DNA of 15,746 bases from an uncultured Eubacteriales bacterium (GCA_900550585.1 URST01000053.1:1-15746), one strand, 5' to 3'. Shown: positions 8,986 through 15,686, counted from the stretch's first letter. Notes: generated by a model from the letters alone, not told the origin. Program-made: numbers and translations.

Positions 8986-8997
8986 ATCTGTACAGAT
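8986..8997. repeat. Perfect 12-bp palindrome in the intercistronic gap
   Basis: ATCTGTACAGAT reads the same on both strands and lies between the transporter stop and the next ribosome binding site. It may be a small protein-binding site or an mRNA-processing hairpin, or chance. Its right half (ACAGATA) recurs just after the stop codon of the next gene. Confidence 0.3.
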
Positions 8998-9005
8998 AGA
9001 ATGAA

Positions 9006-9012
9006 AAAGGAG
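9006..9012 (+). promoter_or_regulatory. Ribosome binding site that decides the PLP-enzyme start
   Basis: AAAGGAG is followed after 6 bases by the ATG at 9019. The in-frame ATG at 9001 lies upstream of this site and has no good site of its own. Confidence 0.75.
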
Positions 9013-9018
9013 ATTTCT

Positions 9019-10308
9019 ATGGAAAACTATGAGCATGGTCTGCTGTTCGATCCCGCGCTGTCTGCGGAGATCAAGGAGCGTTTCTGCTATGTGGATGCCG
9101 ACCCCGAGTTTGGCACGCGCCTGTTTTTCGAAAACTCCGGCGGCTCCCTGCGCCTGAAGGCGTCCGTGGAGGAGCAGGCCAAATACCAGGCCTTCCCCGA
9201 CTGCCCTGAGCGTGTCCACGCCCGCTCCAAGGAGCTCAAGCGCATCCAGCTGCGGGGCATCGATGACGTGATGCATGTGATCTTCGGCGCCTCCGGCGGC
9301 GCGCTGCTGACGGAAATGACCGCCTCCCAGTGCATGTTCCAGATGGTGGGCGCCATCATGGAGAACTGCCCCGGCACCAACGCCGTCACCTCCGTGCTGG
9401 AGCACCCCTCCGCCTTTGACGCCGTGAAGTACTACTGCCAGAAGACCGGCAAGGAGTTCCGCGTGGCCCAGGCCAACCCCAGCACCGGCGGCATCGACGT
9501 GGAGGAGATCCGCCGCGTGGTGGACAAGGACACCTGCCTGCTGAGCATCATGTATGCCTCCAACATCACCGGCACCATTATGGACATGGAGGGCATCGTC
9601 CGCGCCGCCCGTGAGATCAATCCCGACATCTACATCGTCACCGATGCGGTGCAGCACGCGCCCCACGCTCCCATGGACGTGGAGAAGCTGGGCTTCGACG
9701 GCGTGAACTTTGCGCCCTACAAGTTCTTCGGCACCCGCGGCATGGGCTATGGCTACGTCTCCGACCGCGTGGCAAAGCTGCCCCACCGTAAGGTGCTGCA
9801 GCGTCCGGAGGAGATCTGGGAGCTGGGTTCCCCCACGCCGGGCAACTTTGCGGCCATGAGCGCCGTGGTGGATTATGTGTGCTGGCTGGGCAGCCACTTT
9901 ACCAAGGAGGAGGATCGCCGCAGGCTGTTCCTCACCGGTATGGAGCATATCCACCTGCAGGAGCGCGCCCTGCTGTACACCATGCTGGAGGGCACGGACA
10001 AGGCCGCCGGCCTGCGCCATATCCCCGGCGTACACGTCTATGTGGACACCGAGGACCTGACCAACCGCGACCTGATCGTGGCCATGGGCATCGACGGCAT
10101 CGACATGACCAAATGCGTGGAGGAGTACCAGAAGCGCGGCGTCACCGTGTTCGAGCGGGTGAACAGCAGCGTGTACTCCAAGCGTATCGTGGAGGCGGTG
10201 GGCCTGACCGGCGCCATCCGCGTCTCCCCGCTGCACTGCCACACGGTGGAGGACATCGAGACGTACCTGCGCATTACCAAGGAGCTGGCGGAGGAGTACG
10301 CAAAGTAA
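9019..10308 (+). CDS. Class V aminotransferase-fold PLP-dependent enzyme, substrate unknown
   Basis: From the ATG at 9019 the protein has 429 residues and matches the fold of SufS/CsdA cysteine desulfurases and kynureninase-like enzymes. Visible landmarks are Glu128-His129 (probable ring-stacking His), Asp209 with Gln212 in TDAVQHAPH (cofactor pyridine and O3' contacts), Lys235 in APYKFFG (Schiff-base lysine), and Arg401 in the C-terminal RVSP motif, which aligns by eye with the substrate-carboxylate arginine of CsdB. The loop that carries the catalytic cysteine in desulfurases (RxGHHC) is replaced by a FERVNSSVYSK stretch. A desulfurase role is therefore unlikely; a lyase, epimerase or transaminase acting on an amino-acid-like compound fits better. 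It follows the transporter by 39 bases and ends at a strong terminator, so the two form an operon. It shares the strong codon bias of the transporter gene. Confidence 0.88.
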   Translation: MENYEHGLLFDPALSAEIKERFCYVDADPEFGTRLFFENSGGSLRLKASVEEQAKYQAFPDCPERVHARSKELKRIQLRGIDDVMHVIFGASGGALLTEMTASQCMFQMVGAIMENCPGTNAVTSVLEHPSAFDAVKYYCQKTGKEFRVAQANPSTGGIDVEEIRRVVDKDTCLLSIMYASNITGTIMDMEGIVRAAREINPDIYIVTDAVQHAPHAPMDVEKLGFDGVNFAPYKFFGTRGMGYGYVSDRVAKLPHRKVLQRPEEIWELGSPTPGNFAAMSAVVDYVCWLGSHFTKEEDRRRLFLTGMEHIHLQERALLYTMLEGTDKAAGLRHIPGVHVYVDTEDLTNRDLIVAMGIDGIDMTKCVEEYQKRGVTVFERVNSSVYSKRIVEAVGLTGAIRVSPLHCHTVEDIETYLRITKELAEEYAK

Positions 10309-10328
10309 GTCCGGACAGATAACTGCAT

Positions 10329-10365
10329 AAAAAGGCGCGGACGGTTATGCCGTCCGCGCCTTTTT
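10329..10365. terminator. Bidirectional intrinsic terminator between converging genes
   Basis: A perfect 11-bp G/C stem (10334-10344 with 10350-10360, loop TTATG) has an A-run on its left and TTTTT on its right. It ends the PLP-enzyme operon on the plus strand. It also lies 12 bases past the stop codon of the converging sensor kinase gene, so it can serve both. Confidence 0.9.
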
Positions 10366-10376
10366 ATATGCCGCTG

Positions 10377-11435
10377 TCACGCCTGCGCCGCGGGCAGCGT
10401 CACCGTGAAGGTGGAGCCGTTCCCGGGCCGGGAGAACACCGCCACCTGTCCGCCGCACAGCTTTACCACCCGCCGCACGATGGACAGGCCCAGACCGTTG
10501 CCCCGGTCATCCGGATACGGCGCGGCCCGGTAGAACTTGTCGAAAATGTGCCGCTGCGTCTCCTCGTCCATGCCGATGCCCGTGTCGGAGACGGAGACGG
10601 TGATCTCCCCCTCGCCCTGTCGCAGCACCACGGTGATCTGCCCGCCGGCGGGGGTGAACCGGATGGCGTTGGACAGGAGGTTGGACCAGATGTGCTCCAC
10701 CAGCTCCTCGTTGCCGTAATAGTCCACCGGGTCCAGATCCCCCTCCACGGTCAGACCCTTTTGCAGCCAGCCCTTTTCCTGCTGGCGGACGCACCGGCGC
10801 AGCTGCTCGTCCAGGCTGTACAGCGTCTTGCCGGACACGATCTCGGTGTTTTCGTACTGCGCCAGCTCCAGAATATGGGTGCTCATGGCGGCCAGCCGCT
10901 CAGACTGCTGCACCACGGTGTCCGTATAGCTCTGCCGCTGCTCCGGTGTCAGGTCGTCGTTCTGCAGCAGCTTGGCAAAGCCCCGGATGGAGATGAGCGG
11001 CGTTTTGAATTCGTGGGAAAAGGTGTTCACAAAGTCCATCCGCAGCAGCGCCACGCTGGACAGCTCCTCCGCCATTTTATTGAAGCTGCGGATGTACTCC
11101 GCCACCTCGCCCCGGGCGCCCCGCATCTCCACCCGCACGGCGTAATCCCCCGCCGCCACCGACTGCGTGGCCTGCATCAGCCGGGACAGCGGCGCCAGAT
11201 ACCCCCGGAAAATGAATACGGCCAGCACCACGCCCAGAATGGCGCTGACCGACAGGATAAGGATGGGCCACAGCAGCGTATAGCTGGTGTCCTCCAGATG
11301 TACCAGCCGCTGCACCAGCGTGAAGATGCCCAGCGCCAGCGCCACATACACCGCCACCAGCCCCAGCACCAGCAGAAACATGGTGCCCAGCAGCCGGACA
11401 GGCGGGTTTTCTTTTTTTGCCTTATTTCTGGCCAT
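10377..11435 (-). CDS. Sensor histidine kinase with HAMP domain and minimal extracytoplasmic loop
   Basis: This 352-residue kinase has two membrane segments (about 15-41 and 54-76) joined by a loop of only about 12 residues. A HAMP linker follows (about 77-128), then HisKA with phospho-acceptor His141 in FSHEFKTPL, and an HATPase_c domain with N box (Asn256 in NLLSNAIRFTP), G1 (DTGIGM, about 283) and G2 (GNGLGLSIV, about 311). Such short loops mark intramembrane-sensing kinases, which usually detect membrane stress or rely on a partner protein. The start at 11433-11435 overlaps the end of the response regulator gene by 14 bases and has GGAGG 6 bases upstream. Upstream in-frame codons belong to the regulator gene read in another frame, so a longer start was rejected. 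It should phosphorylate the regulator encoded before it. Confidence 0.93.
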   Translation of the reverse strand: MARNKAKKENPPVRLLGTMFLLVLGLVAVYVALALGIFTLVQRLVHLEDTSYTLLWPILILSVSAILGVVLAVFIFRGYLAPLSRLMQATQSVAAGDYAVRVEMRGARGEVAEYIRSFNKMAEELSSVALLRMDFVNTFSHEFKTPLISIRGFAKLLQNDDLTPEQRQSYTDTVVQQSERLAAMSTHILELAQYENTEIVSGKTLYSLDEQLRRCVRQQEKGWLQKGLTVEGDLDPVDYYGNEELVEHIWSNLLSNAIRFTPAGGQITVVLRQGEGEITVSVSDTGIGMDEETQRHIFDKFYRAAPYPDDRGNGLGLSIVRRVVKLCGGQVAVFSRPGNGSTFTVTLPAAQA

Positions 11436-12114
11436 GCTCGTCCTCCCGGGGCATCCCCATATAGCCGAATCCCCGGATGGTCCGCAGCTCGAAGTCCGGG
11501 TCATCCCGGAACTTCTCCCGCAGCCGGGAGATATAGACCTCCACGGTGTGCTCGTCCACATCGCTGTCCAGATCCCATATGTCGTCGATGAGCTGCCGTT
11601 TGGTGAACAGCGTCCGGGGGTAGGACAACAGCTTGTACAGCAGCAGAAACTCCTTGGCGGTGAGCTGCCATGTGCCCTGCGGGGAAATGACCTGCAGGGA
11701 GCCGCGGTCCAGTACCGTGGCGCCCACGGTCAGCCGCCGGTCCGCCCGGCTGCAGTACCGTCGCAGCAGGGCCTCGATGCGCCAGAGCATCTCCTCCTCG
11801 TCCACGGGCTTGACCATGTAGTCGTCCGTCCCGGCCCGGAAGCCCCGGCGCTTGTCCTCCTGGGTCACGCGGGCCGTCACCATCAGCACCGGCAGGTCAC
11901 AGTTCCCCTCCCGCAGCGTCTGGGTGAAGGTGATGCCATCCATCCGGGGCATGGTGATGTCCACCACCGCCAGATCGCACTGGTAGTGCTCCATCACCTC
12001 CAGCGCCTCCACGCCGTCCCGGGCGGGGCACGGCTCGTACCCGGCCCGCCGCAGCACCTCACACATCAGAAACCGGGCGCTGTCGTCGTCCTCCGCCACC
12101 AGAATGCGGAACAT
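11422..12114 (-). CDS. OmpR/PhoB-family response regulator
   Basis: The protein has 230 residues from the second of two nearby ATGs. The receiver domain (about 1-118) shows the acidic pocket Glu8, Asp9 and Asp10, the phosphorylation site Asp52 in VVDITMP, switch residue Thr80 and Lys102 in YMVKP. A winged-helix Trans_reg_C domain covers about 128-224 and ends in the typical RTIRGFGYMG motif. It is first in a two-gene unit with the sensor kinase. The start at 12112-12114 is preferred because GGAGG (12122-12126) lies 7 bases from it, against 1 base from the ATG at 12118-12120. Its regulon is unknown. A direct repeat just upstream of its own start is a plausible binding site. Confidence 0.94.
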   Translation of the reverse strand: MFRILVAEDDDSARFLMCEVLRRAGYEPCPARDGVEALEVMEHYQCDLAVVDITMPRMDGITFTQTLREGNCDLPVLMVTARVTQEDKRRGFRAGTDDYMVKPVDEEEMLWRIEALLRRYCSRADRRLTVGATVLDRGSLQVISPQGTWQLTAKEFLLLYKLLSYPRTLFTKRQLIDDIWDLDSDVDEHTVEVYISRLREKFRDDPDFELRTIRGFGYMGMPREDEHGQK

Positions 12115-12121
12115 ATCCATC

Positions 12122-12126
12122 CCTCC
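12122..12126 (-). promoter_or_regulatory. Ribosome binding site deciding the response regulator start
   Basis: GGAGG on the minus strand is 7 bases from the ATG at 12112-12114 but only 1 base from the ATG at 12118-12120. The shorter protein, starting MFRIL, is therefore favoured. Confidence 0.65.
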
Positions 12127-12141
12127 CTGCGTTTTTCTCGG

Positions 12142-12147
12142 ATTTTA
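12142..12147 (-). promoter_or_regulatory. Possible -10 box of the two-component operon
   Basis: TAAAAT on the minus strand matches five of six -10 bases and lies 27 bases before the regulator start. No good -35 box is seen 16-18 bases upstream, which would fit a promoter needing an activator bound further upstream. Confidence 0.3.
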
Positions 12148-12177
12148 TCACACCTGCCGCGAAAAATCGAGAATTTT

Positions 12178-12193
12178 TTGAGCCTGCGTTGAG
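12178..12193. promoter_or_regulatory. Direct repeat with 11-bp period, candidate response regulator box
   Basis: TTGAG occurs at 12178-12182 and 12189-12193, so two copies lie on the same face of the helix. OmpR-family regulators commonly bind tandem half-sites with 10-11 bp spacing. The box is between the divergent response regulator and DegV genes: about 30 bases upstream of the candidate -10 box of the former and just before that of the latter. Confidence 0.35.
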
Positions 12194-12203
12194 GTTTCCC
12201 CGG

Positions 12204-12209
12204 TATACT
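12204..12209 (+). promoter_or_regulatory. Possible -10 box of the DegV gene
   Basis: TATACT matches five of six -10 bases, 35 bases before the DegV start. No -35 box has standard spacing; the nearest TTGAG elements are at 9 and 20 bases. An activator-dependent promoter is possible. Confidence 0.35.
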
Positions 12210-12244
12210 GTCAGCATCATAGGAAAAATAGGAGGAATACCCCC

Positions 12245-13111
12245 ATGCCCAGACCTGTCTGCATCACCTACGACAGCACCTGCGACCTGACGCCCCAGCT
12301 GCTGGAGCGCTTTCATATCCGCACCGTGCCCCTGACCATCCAGAGCGGGGAGCGGGTCTTTCCCGATGATGGGCACTACACCTCGTCGGACCTGTACGCC
12401 GACTACCGCCGGAACGGCACCCTGCCCAAGACCGCGGCGGTCAGCCCGGAGGAGTTCAAGGCGTTCTTTGCCCCGATCCTGGCGGAGGGCTGCGACATCG
12501 TCCACATCGACATCAGCTCAGAGTTGTCCTGCACCTGCCAGAACGCGGTGCTGGCGGCGCAGGAGCTGGCGGAGCAGGGGCAGATCCATGTGGTGGACAG
12601 CCGCCAGCTCTCCACCGGCGGCGGTCTGTTGGCGCTGCAGGGCGCCAAGCTCCGGGACGGCGGCATGGCGGCGGCGGACATCGCCGCAGCGCTGCGCCGT
12701 CTGGCACCCCACAGCGACACCAGCTTCGTGCTGGACACGCTGGAGTATATGTGGAAGGGCGGCCGGTGCAGCGGTGTGGCGGCGCTGGGCGCCAACGTGC
12801 TGAAGCTGAAGCCCTGCCTTGAGATGCGGGAGGGAAAGCTGACGGTCTGCAAAAAGTACCGCGGCACCATGGAAAAGGTGTACCGCCAGTATATTGCCGA
12901 GCGGCTGGCGGACAAGGCGGTGGTGGAGGACTGGGCCTTCATCACCCACTCCGGCGAGGTGCCGGAGGAGACTCTGCGGCAGCTGACGGAGCTGGTGCGG
13001 GAGCTGGCGCCTTTCAAAGAGGTGTTCGTCACCCAGGCCGGCTGCACCGTGTCCTCCCACTGCGGCCCCGGCACGCTGGGCGTGCTGTTCCTGCGGCAGC
13101 CGTCTCAATGA
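12245..13111 (+). CDS. DegV family (FakB-like) fatty-acid-binding protein
   Basis: At 288 residues this is full length for the family. The N-terminal TYDSTCDL motif, Thr63 (KTAAVS), Ser95 (ELSCT), the KGGR motif with Arg174, and His272 in SHCGPGTLG match positions known to contact the fatty-acid carboxylate in FakB proteins (from memory of the family). FakB proteins bring fatty acids to the kinase FakA, which makes acyl phosphate for phospholipid synthesis. No FakA gene is in the window, as is common for extra DegV copies in Clostridia. The ATG at 12245 has GGAGG 9 bases upstream. The gene stands alone, diverging from the two-component genes and ending at a strong hairpin. Which fatty acid it binds cannot be told. 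Confidence 0.93.
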   Translation: MPRPVCITYDSTCDLTPQLLERFHIRTVPLTIQSGERVFPDDGHYTSSDLYADYRRNGTLPKTAAVSPEEFKAFFAPILAEGCDIVHIDISSELSCTCQNAVLAAQELAEQGQIHVVDSRQLSTGGGLLALQGAKLRDGGMAAADIAAALRRLAPHSDTSFVLDTLEYMWKGGRCSGVAALGANVLKLKPCLEMREGKLTVCKKYRGTMEKVYRQYIAERLADKAVVEDWAFITHSGEVPEETLRQLTELVRELAPFKEVFVTQAGCTVSSHCGPGTLGVLFLRQPSQ

Positions 13112-13130
13112 CAGCCTGCGCATGATGACC

Positions 13131-13172
13131 AAAAAACCAGCCTCTGCCGATGGCCGGCAGAGGCTGGTTTTT
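13131..13172. terminator. Bidirectional intrinsic terminator after DegV and the lipoprotein gene
   Basis: A perfect 13-bp stem (13137-13149 with 13155-13167, 5-base loop) is flanked by AAAAAA on the left and TTTTT on the right. It can therefore end the DegV transcript on the plus strand and the lipoprotein transcript on the minus strand. It shares the 11-mer AGCCTCTGCCG with the hairpin at 6496-6528. Confidence 0.9.
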
Positions 13173-13203
13173 ATTGCATGATGCATTCCTCCATGAAGCA
13201 GAT

Positions 13204-13239
13204 CCGGAAGAAAAACCGGAAATTAAACCGGAAAATATG
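13204..13239. repeat. Three-copy 12-bp imperfect tandem repeat
   Basis: CCGGAA recurs at 13204, 13216 and 13228, each time followed by six A/T-rich bases. The repeat sits between the shared terminator and the stop codon of the lipoprotein gene, in its 3' untranslated region. No function is evident. Confidence 0.5.
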
Positions 13240-13251
13240 GAAATTGCATCG

Positions 13252-14877
13252 TCACTTGGTCTTGGCGGGGTCGTCCAGATGGACGGTCCACTGCGCCAGC
13301 GAGAAAAAGGGGTCTGTCTCCGTGGCCGACAGCCCCTCCACCAGACCGGTGGTGGTCACCACGGAATCGGACTTGAAGCACAGGGGAGCGATAGGCGTCT
13401 TGGCCAGCAGATCCTCCCACAGGGAGGTCAGCGCGGCGCTGCGCCGGCTCTCGTCCGCCGTGCGGCAGGCGGCCAGCAGGGTGTCCGTCTTTTCGTCGGA
13501 AAAGCCGCCGTAGTTCAGGCTGCCCTCCGTGCCGACAAGCTCCAGAACATCCCAGTCCGCCGTGAGGCGGCACTCGCCGTAGTACAGGTCGAAGCTGCCG
13601 TCCTGCAGGCGCTGGAGATACGTCTCCCAGGGAACGGCCTCCACCGTGACGGTCAGACCGGCGCGGCTGAGAGAATCGGCGATCTCCCAGGCGGCGGCGG
13701 TCTTGAAGGAGTTCTCCTCATTGACCAGCAGCGTCACCGCCGTACCGGCATACCGGCCGGCTGTGTCCGCGCCGGTGAGCGCGGTATCTTCACCGGCGTC
13801 ATCGGTGCTCTGCGTCAGCTGGTAGAGAGAAACAGCGCTGTAAGCCGTCTCCAGCGCGGCGGGATACCAGTCGCTGGCGGGGGAGACGGGGAGCTGGGCG
13901 GCGCTGCCGTGGCCCAGCAGGCAGGAGTCCACCAGCCCCGGCCGGTCCACGGCGGTGCTGACGGCCTGCCGCAGGGCGGCGTCGTCAAAGGGGGCGCGGC
14001 GGGTGTTGAAGCCCAGGAACTGCATGACCGTGGTGGGGGCGTCGGTATAGTCGCCGCTGCCGGATACGCCGGAGGCGCCGGTGGCGGTGAGATCCAGCGG
14101 CAGCAGCTGCAGCTCCCGGGAGGAGAAGGCGTAGAGCATGGTGTCCCGGTCCTTGCAGTGCTGCAGCTCGATGCGCTGCAGCGGCAGGGACTTTTCCTGC
14201 CACCAGTTGGTGTTCCGCTCCAGATGCGCGCCGCTGTCGGACTTGCCGAACACATAGGGGCCGGTGCCCACCGGGGCGGTGCGGTCCTCCGTGCCGGCCT
14301 TGACGATGGGGATGTCCAGCCGCCATGCCAGCGTGGCGAGGTCGGTGCTCATGGCGATGAGCACCGTGTCGCCCTGCACCCGGATGGAGGATACCTCCGC
14401 CAGCCGGGCGGCGTAGCGCTGGGACTGCCGCGCCCGCTCCAGCGAGGCCGACACATCACGGGCGGTGAGGGGCGAGCCGTCGGAGAAGGTGACGCCGCCG
14501 CGCAGCGTCAGGGTATAGGTGCGCTCCGCCGCGTCGTAGGTGCAGCTCTGGGCCAGCACGGGCTGGAGAGCAAAGTGCTCGTCCAGCTGGAAAAGCTTTT
14601 CATACAGCAGTGCGCCCACCGCCGCCTGCACCGTTTCACCGGCGGTGATGGGGTCCAGGCTCTCGTTGGCGAAGTAGGGCAGGGTGAAGGTGGTCAGCGG
14701 CTCCGGCTCCGGGGCCTCGTTTTCCTTGCTGTAAAACTGGGACAGCTCTCCCAGCGGGTCGTCCGTCTCCTCCCAGCTGGTGCAGCCGGGGACGGAGACA
14801 GCCAGCGCCGCCAGCAGCAGACAGGCCAGCAGCCGCTTCAGCGCGCCGCGGTTCGCGGCGTGGGGGACGCGGGTCAT
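13252..14877 (-). CDS. Peptide-type solute-binding lipoprotein (SBP family 5)
   Basis: This 541-residue protein starts with a lipoprotein signal: basic residues, a LLLAALAVSV core, then PGC with Cys32 as the lipid-attachment site. An acidic linker follows (about 33-55) before the SBP_bac_5 body. Family motifs include the region ending VTFSDGSPLTARDV, GTGPY at 204-208 and FNTRRAPFDDAALRQAV. Such proteins bind oligopeptides or similar ligands outside the membrane and pass them to an ABC permease, but no permease or ATPase gene is next to it. The ATG (14875-14877) overlaps the stop of the upstream laccase-domain gene as ATGA, implying translational coupling. A longer open frame reaching 15069 lies inside that gene and was rejected. 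Transcription probably ends at the shared terminator at 13131-13172. The ligand is unknown; wall peptides are one possibility given the partner gene. Confidence 0.92.
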   Translation of the reverse strand: MTRVPHAANRGALKRLLACLLLAALAVSVPGCTSWEETDDPLGELSQFYSKENEAPEPEPLTTFTLPYFANESLDPITAGETVQAAVGALLYEKLFQLDEHFALQPVLAQSCTYDAAERTYTLTLRGGVTFSDGSPLTARDVSASLERARQSQRYAARLAEVSSIRVQGDTVLIAMSTDLATLAWRLDIPIVKAGTEDRTAPVGTGPYVFGKSDSGAHLERNTNWWQEKSLPLQRIELQHCKDRDTMLYAFSSRELQLLPLDLTATGASGVSGSGDYTDAPTTVMQFLGFNTRRAPFDDAALRQAVSTAVDRPGLVDSCLLGHGSAAQLPVSPASDWYPAALETAYSAVSLYQLTQSTDDAGEDTALTGADTAGRYAGTAVTLLVNEENSFKTAAAWEIADSLSRAGLTVTVEAVPWETYLQRLQDGSFDLYYGECRLTADWDVLELVGTEGSLNYGGFSDEKTDTLLAACRTADESRRSAALTSLWEDLLAKTPIAPLCFKSDSVVTTTGLVEGLSATETDPFFSLAQWTVHLDDPAKTK

Positions 14878-15686
14878 GGCGTCACCTCCCGCAGGGCAAT
14901 GAGGGCCGCCTGCTCGCCCCGCTGCAGGCCGGTCCTGCGGTGGCTCCAGTACAGGTCGGTGCGGCAGCAGGTGCAGTCCGCGCAGATGTCGATGTGCTGT
15001 ACGCCGGCCTTTTGCAGCCACAGGGCATTGACGGCCTTCAGGTCGATGTGCCATTTGCGGCCGTTCCACGCCATGTAAGGCCCGGTCTCCGTGCCCAGCG
15101 CCGCCCGGAGGGCGTCCGGCACGTCGCTGTCCGTTTCAAAGCAGCACTGGCCGATGGCGGGGCCGACAGCGGCCCGGATGTCCGCCGGGTCGCAGCCGTA
15201 GGTGTCCCGCATGACGCGGACAGTCCTGCCGGCGATACCGGCGGCGGTGCCCCGCCAGCCGGCGTGGGCCGCGCCCACCACACGGCGCACCGGGTCGTGG
15301 AGCAGGATGACATTGCAGTCGGCGGAGAACACCACCAGCGGCAGGCCGGGCACATCGGTGACGAGCGCGTCGGCGCTGTCGTAGTCCTGGGGCTTCCACA
15401 GCCCCTTGCCGGCGTCCGCCGCCGTCACCACGCGCACATCGTCCCGGTGGACCTGGCGGCTCAGTACGGCGCGGCGGACATCCATGTCCAGGGCGGCGCA
15501 CAGGCGGCGGAAGTTCTCCTGCACGTTGGCGATATCGTCGCCCCGGCGGTCATCCAGATTCAGACTGTCCCACGGGGCGGGGGACACGCCGCCGAGACGG
15601 GTGGAAAAGCCGTGGAGCACGCCGCCGTCCGACAGGGTATCGGCGGTGAGGAACGTGACGCCGTTTTTCGTTTGGGTGTGGAACAT
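14874..15686 (-). CDS. pgeF: Laccase-domain (PgeF/YlmD/YfiH family) protein
   Basis: This 270-residue protein is full length for the family once called polyphenol oxidase. The three metal-binding residues are present: His80 (SRQVH), Cys124 (SADC) and His141 (AAHAGWRGT), close to positions 80, 125 and 142 of the Geobacillus YlmD structure. The conserved GPAIG and QCCFE motifs follow. E. coli YfiH (PgeF) is reported to remove wrongly added L-serine from peptidoglycan precursors, while other members act on purine nucleosides; the role here is not settled by sequence. The ATG at 15684-15686 has GAAAGGAG 5 bases upstream, so it is preferred to a TTG at 15699-15701. The gene is first of two and overlaps the lipoprotein gene by 4 bases. 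An upstream stop codon (15698-15700) abuts the ribosome binding site, so another gene may precede it. Confidence 0.93.
   Translation of the reverse strand: MFHTQTKNGVTFLTADTLSDGGVLHGFSTRLGGVSPAPWDSLNLDDRRGDDIANVQENFRRLCAALDMDVRRAVLSRQVHRDDVRVVTAADAGKGLWKPQDYDSADALVTDVPGLPLVVFSADCNVILLHDPVRRVVGAAHAGWRGTAAGIAGRTVRVMRDTYGCDPADIRAAVGPAIGQCCFETDSDVPDALRAALGTETGPYMAWNGRKWHIDLKAVNALWLQKAGVQHIDICADCTCCRTDLYWSHRRTGLQRGEQAALIALREVTP

Noticed and set aside
7507..10242. A 911-codon open frame on the minus strand, rich in His, Gly, Ala and Asp
   Set aside because: It is antisense to the transporter and PLP-enzyme genes, which have clear family motifs. Its odd composition is the expected complement of their codon bias.
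11436..11561. Upstream extension of the histidine kinase frame
   Set aside because: It is the response regulator gene read in a different frame. The start at 11433-11435 has a good ribosome binding site and leads directly into the first membrane segment.
10347..11591. A 414-codon open frame on the plus strand
   Set aside because: It starts inside the terminator and is antisense to the histidine kinase gene.
13178..13513. A 111-codon plus-strand frame starting with a basic stretch (RKKNRKLNRK)
   Set aside because: The basic start comes from the 12-bp repeat and most of the frame is antisense to the lipoprotein gene. No family is recognised.
14878..15069. Upstream extension of the lipoprotein frame
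   Set aside because: The extension overlaps the laccase-domain gene in another frame and would bury the lipoprotein signal. The ATGA overlap start is far better.
13150..15078. A 642-codon open frame on the plus strand
   Set aside because: It begins inside a terminator stem and runs opposite the lipoprotein and laccase-domain genes, both firmly recognised.
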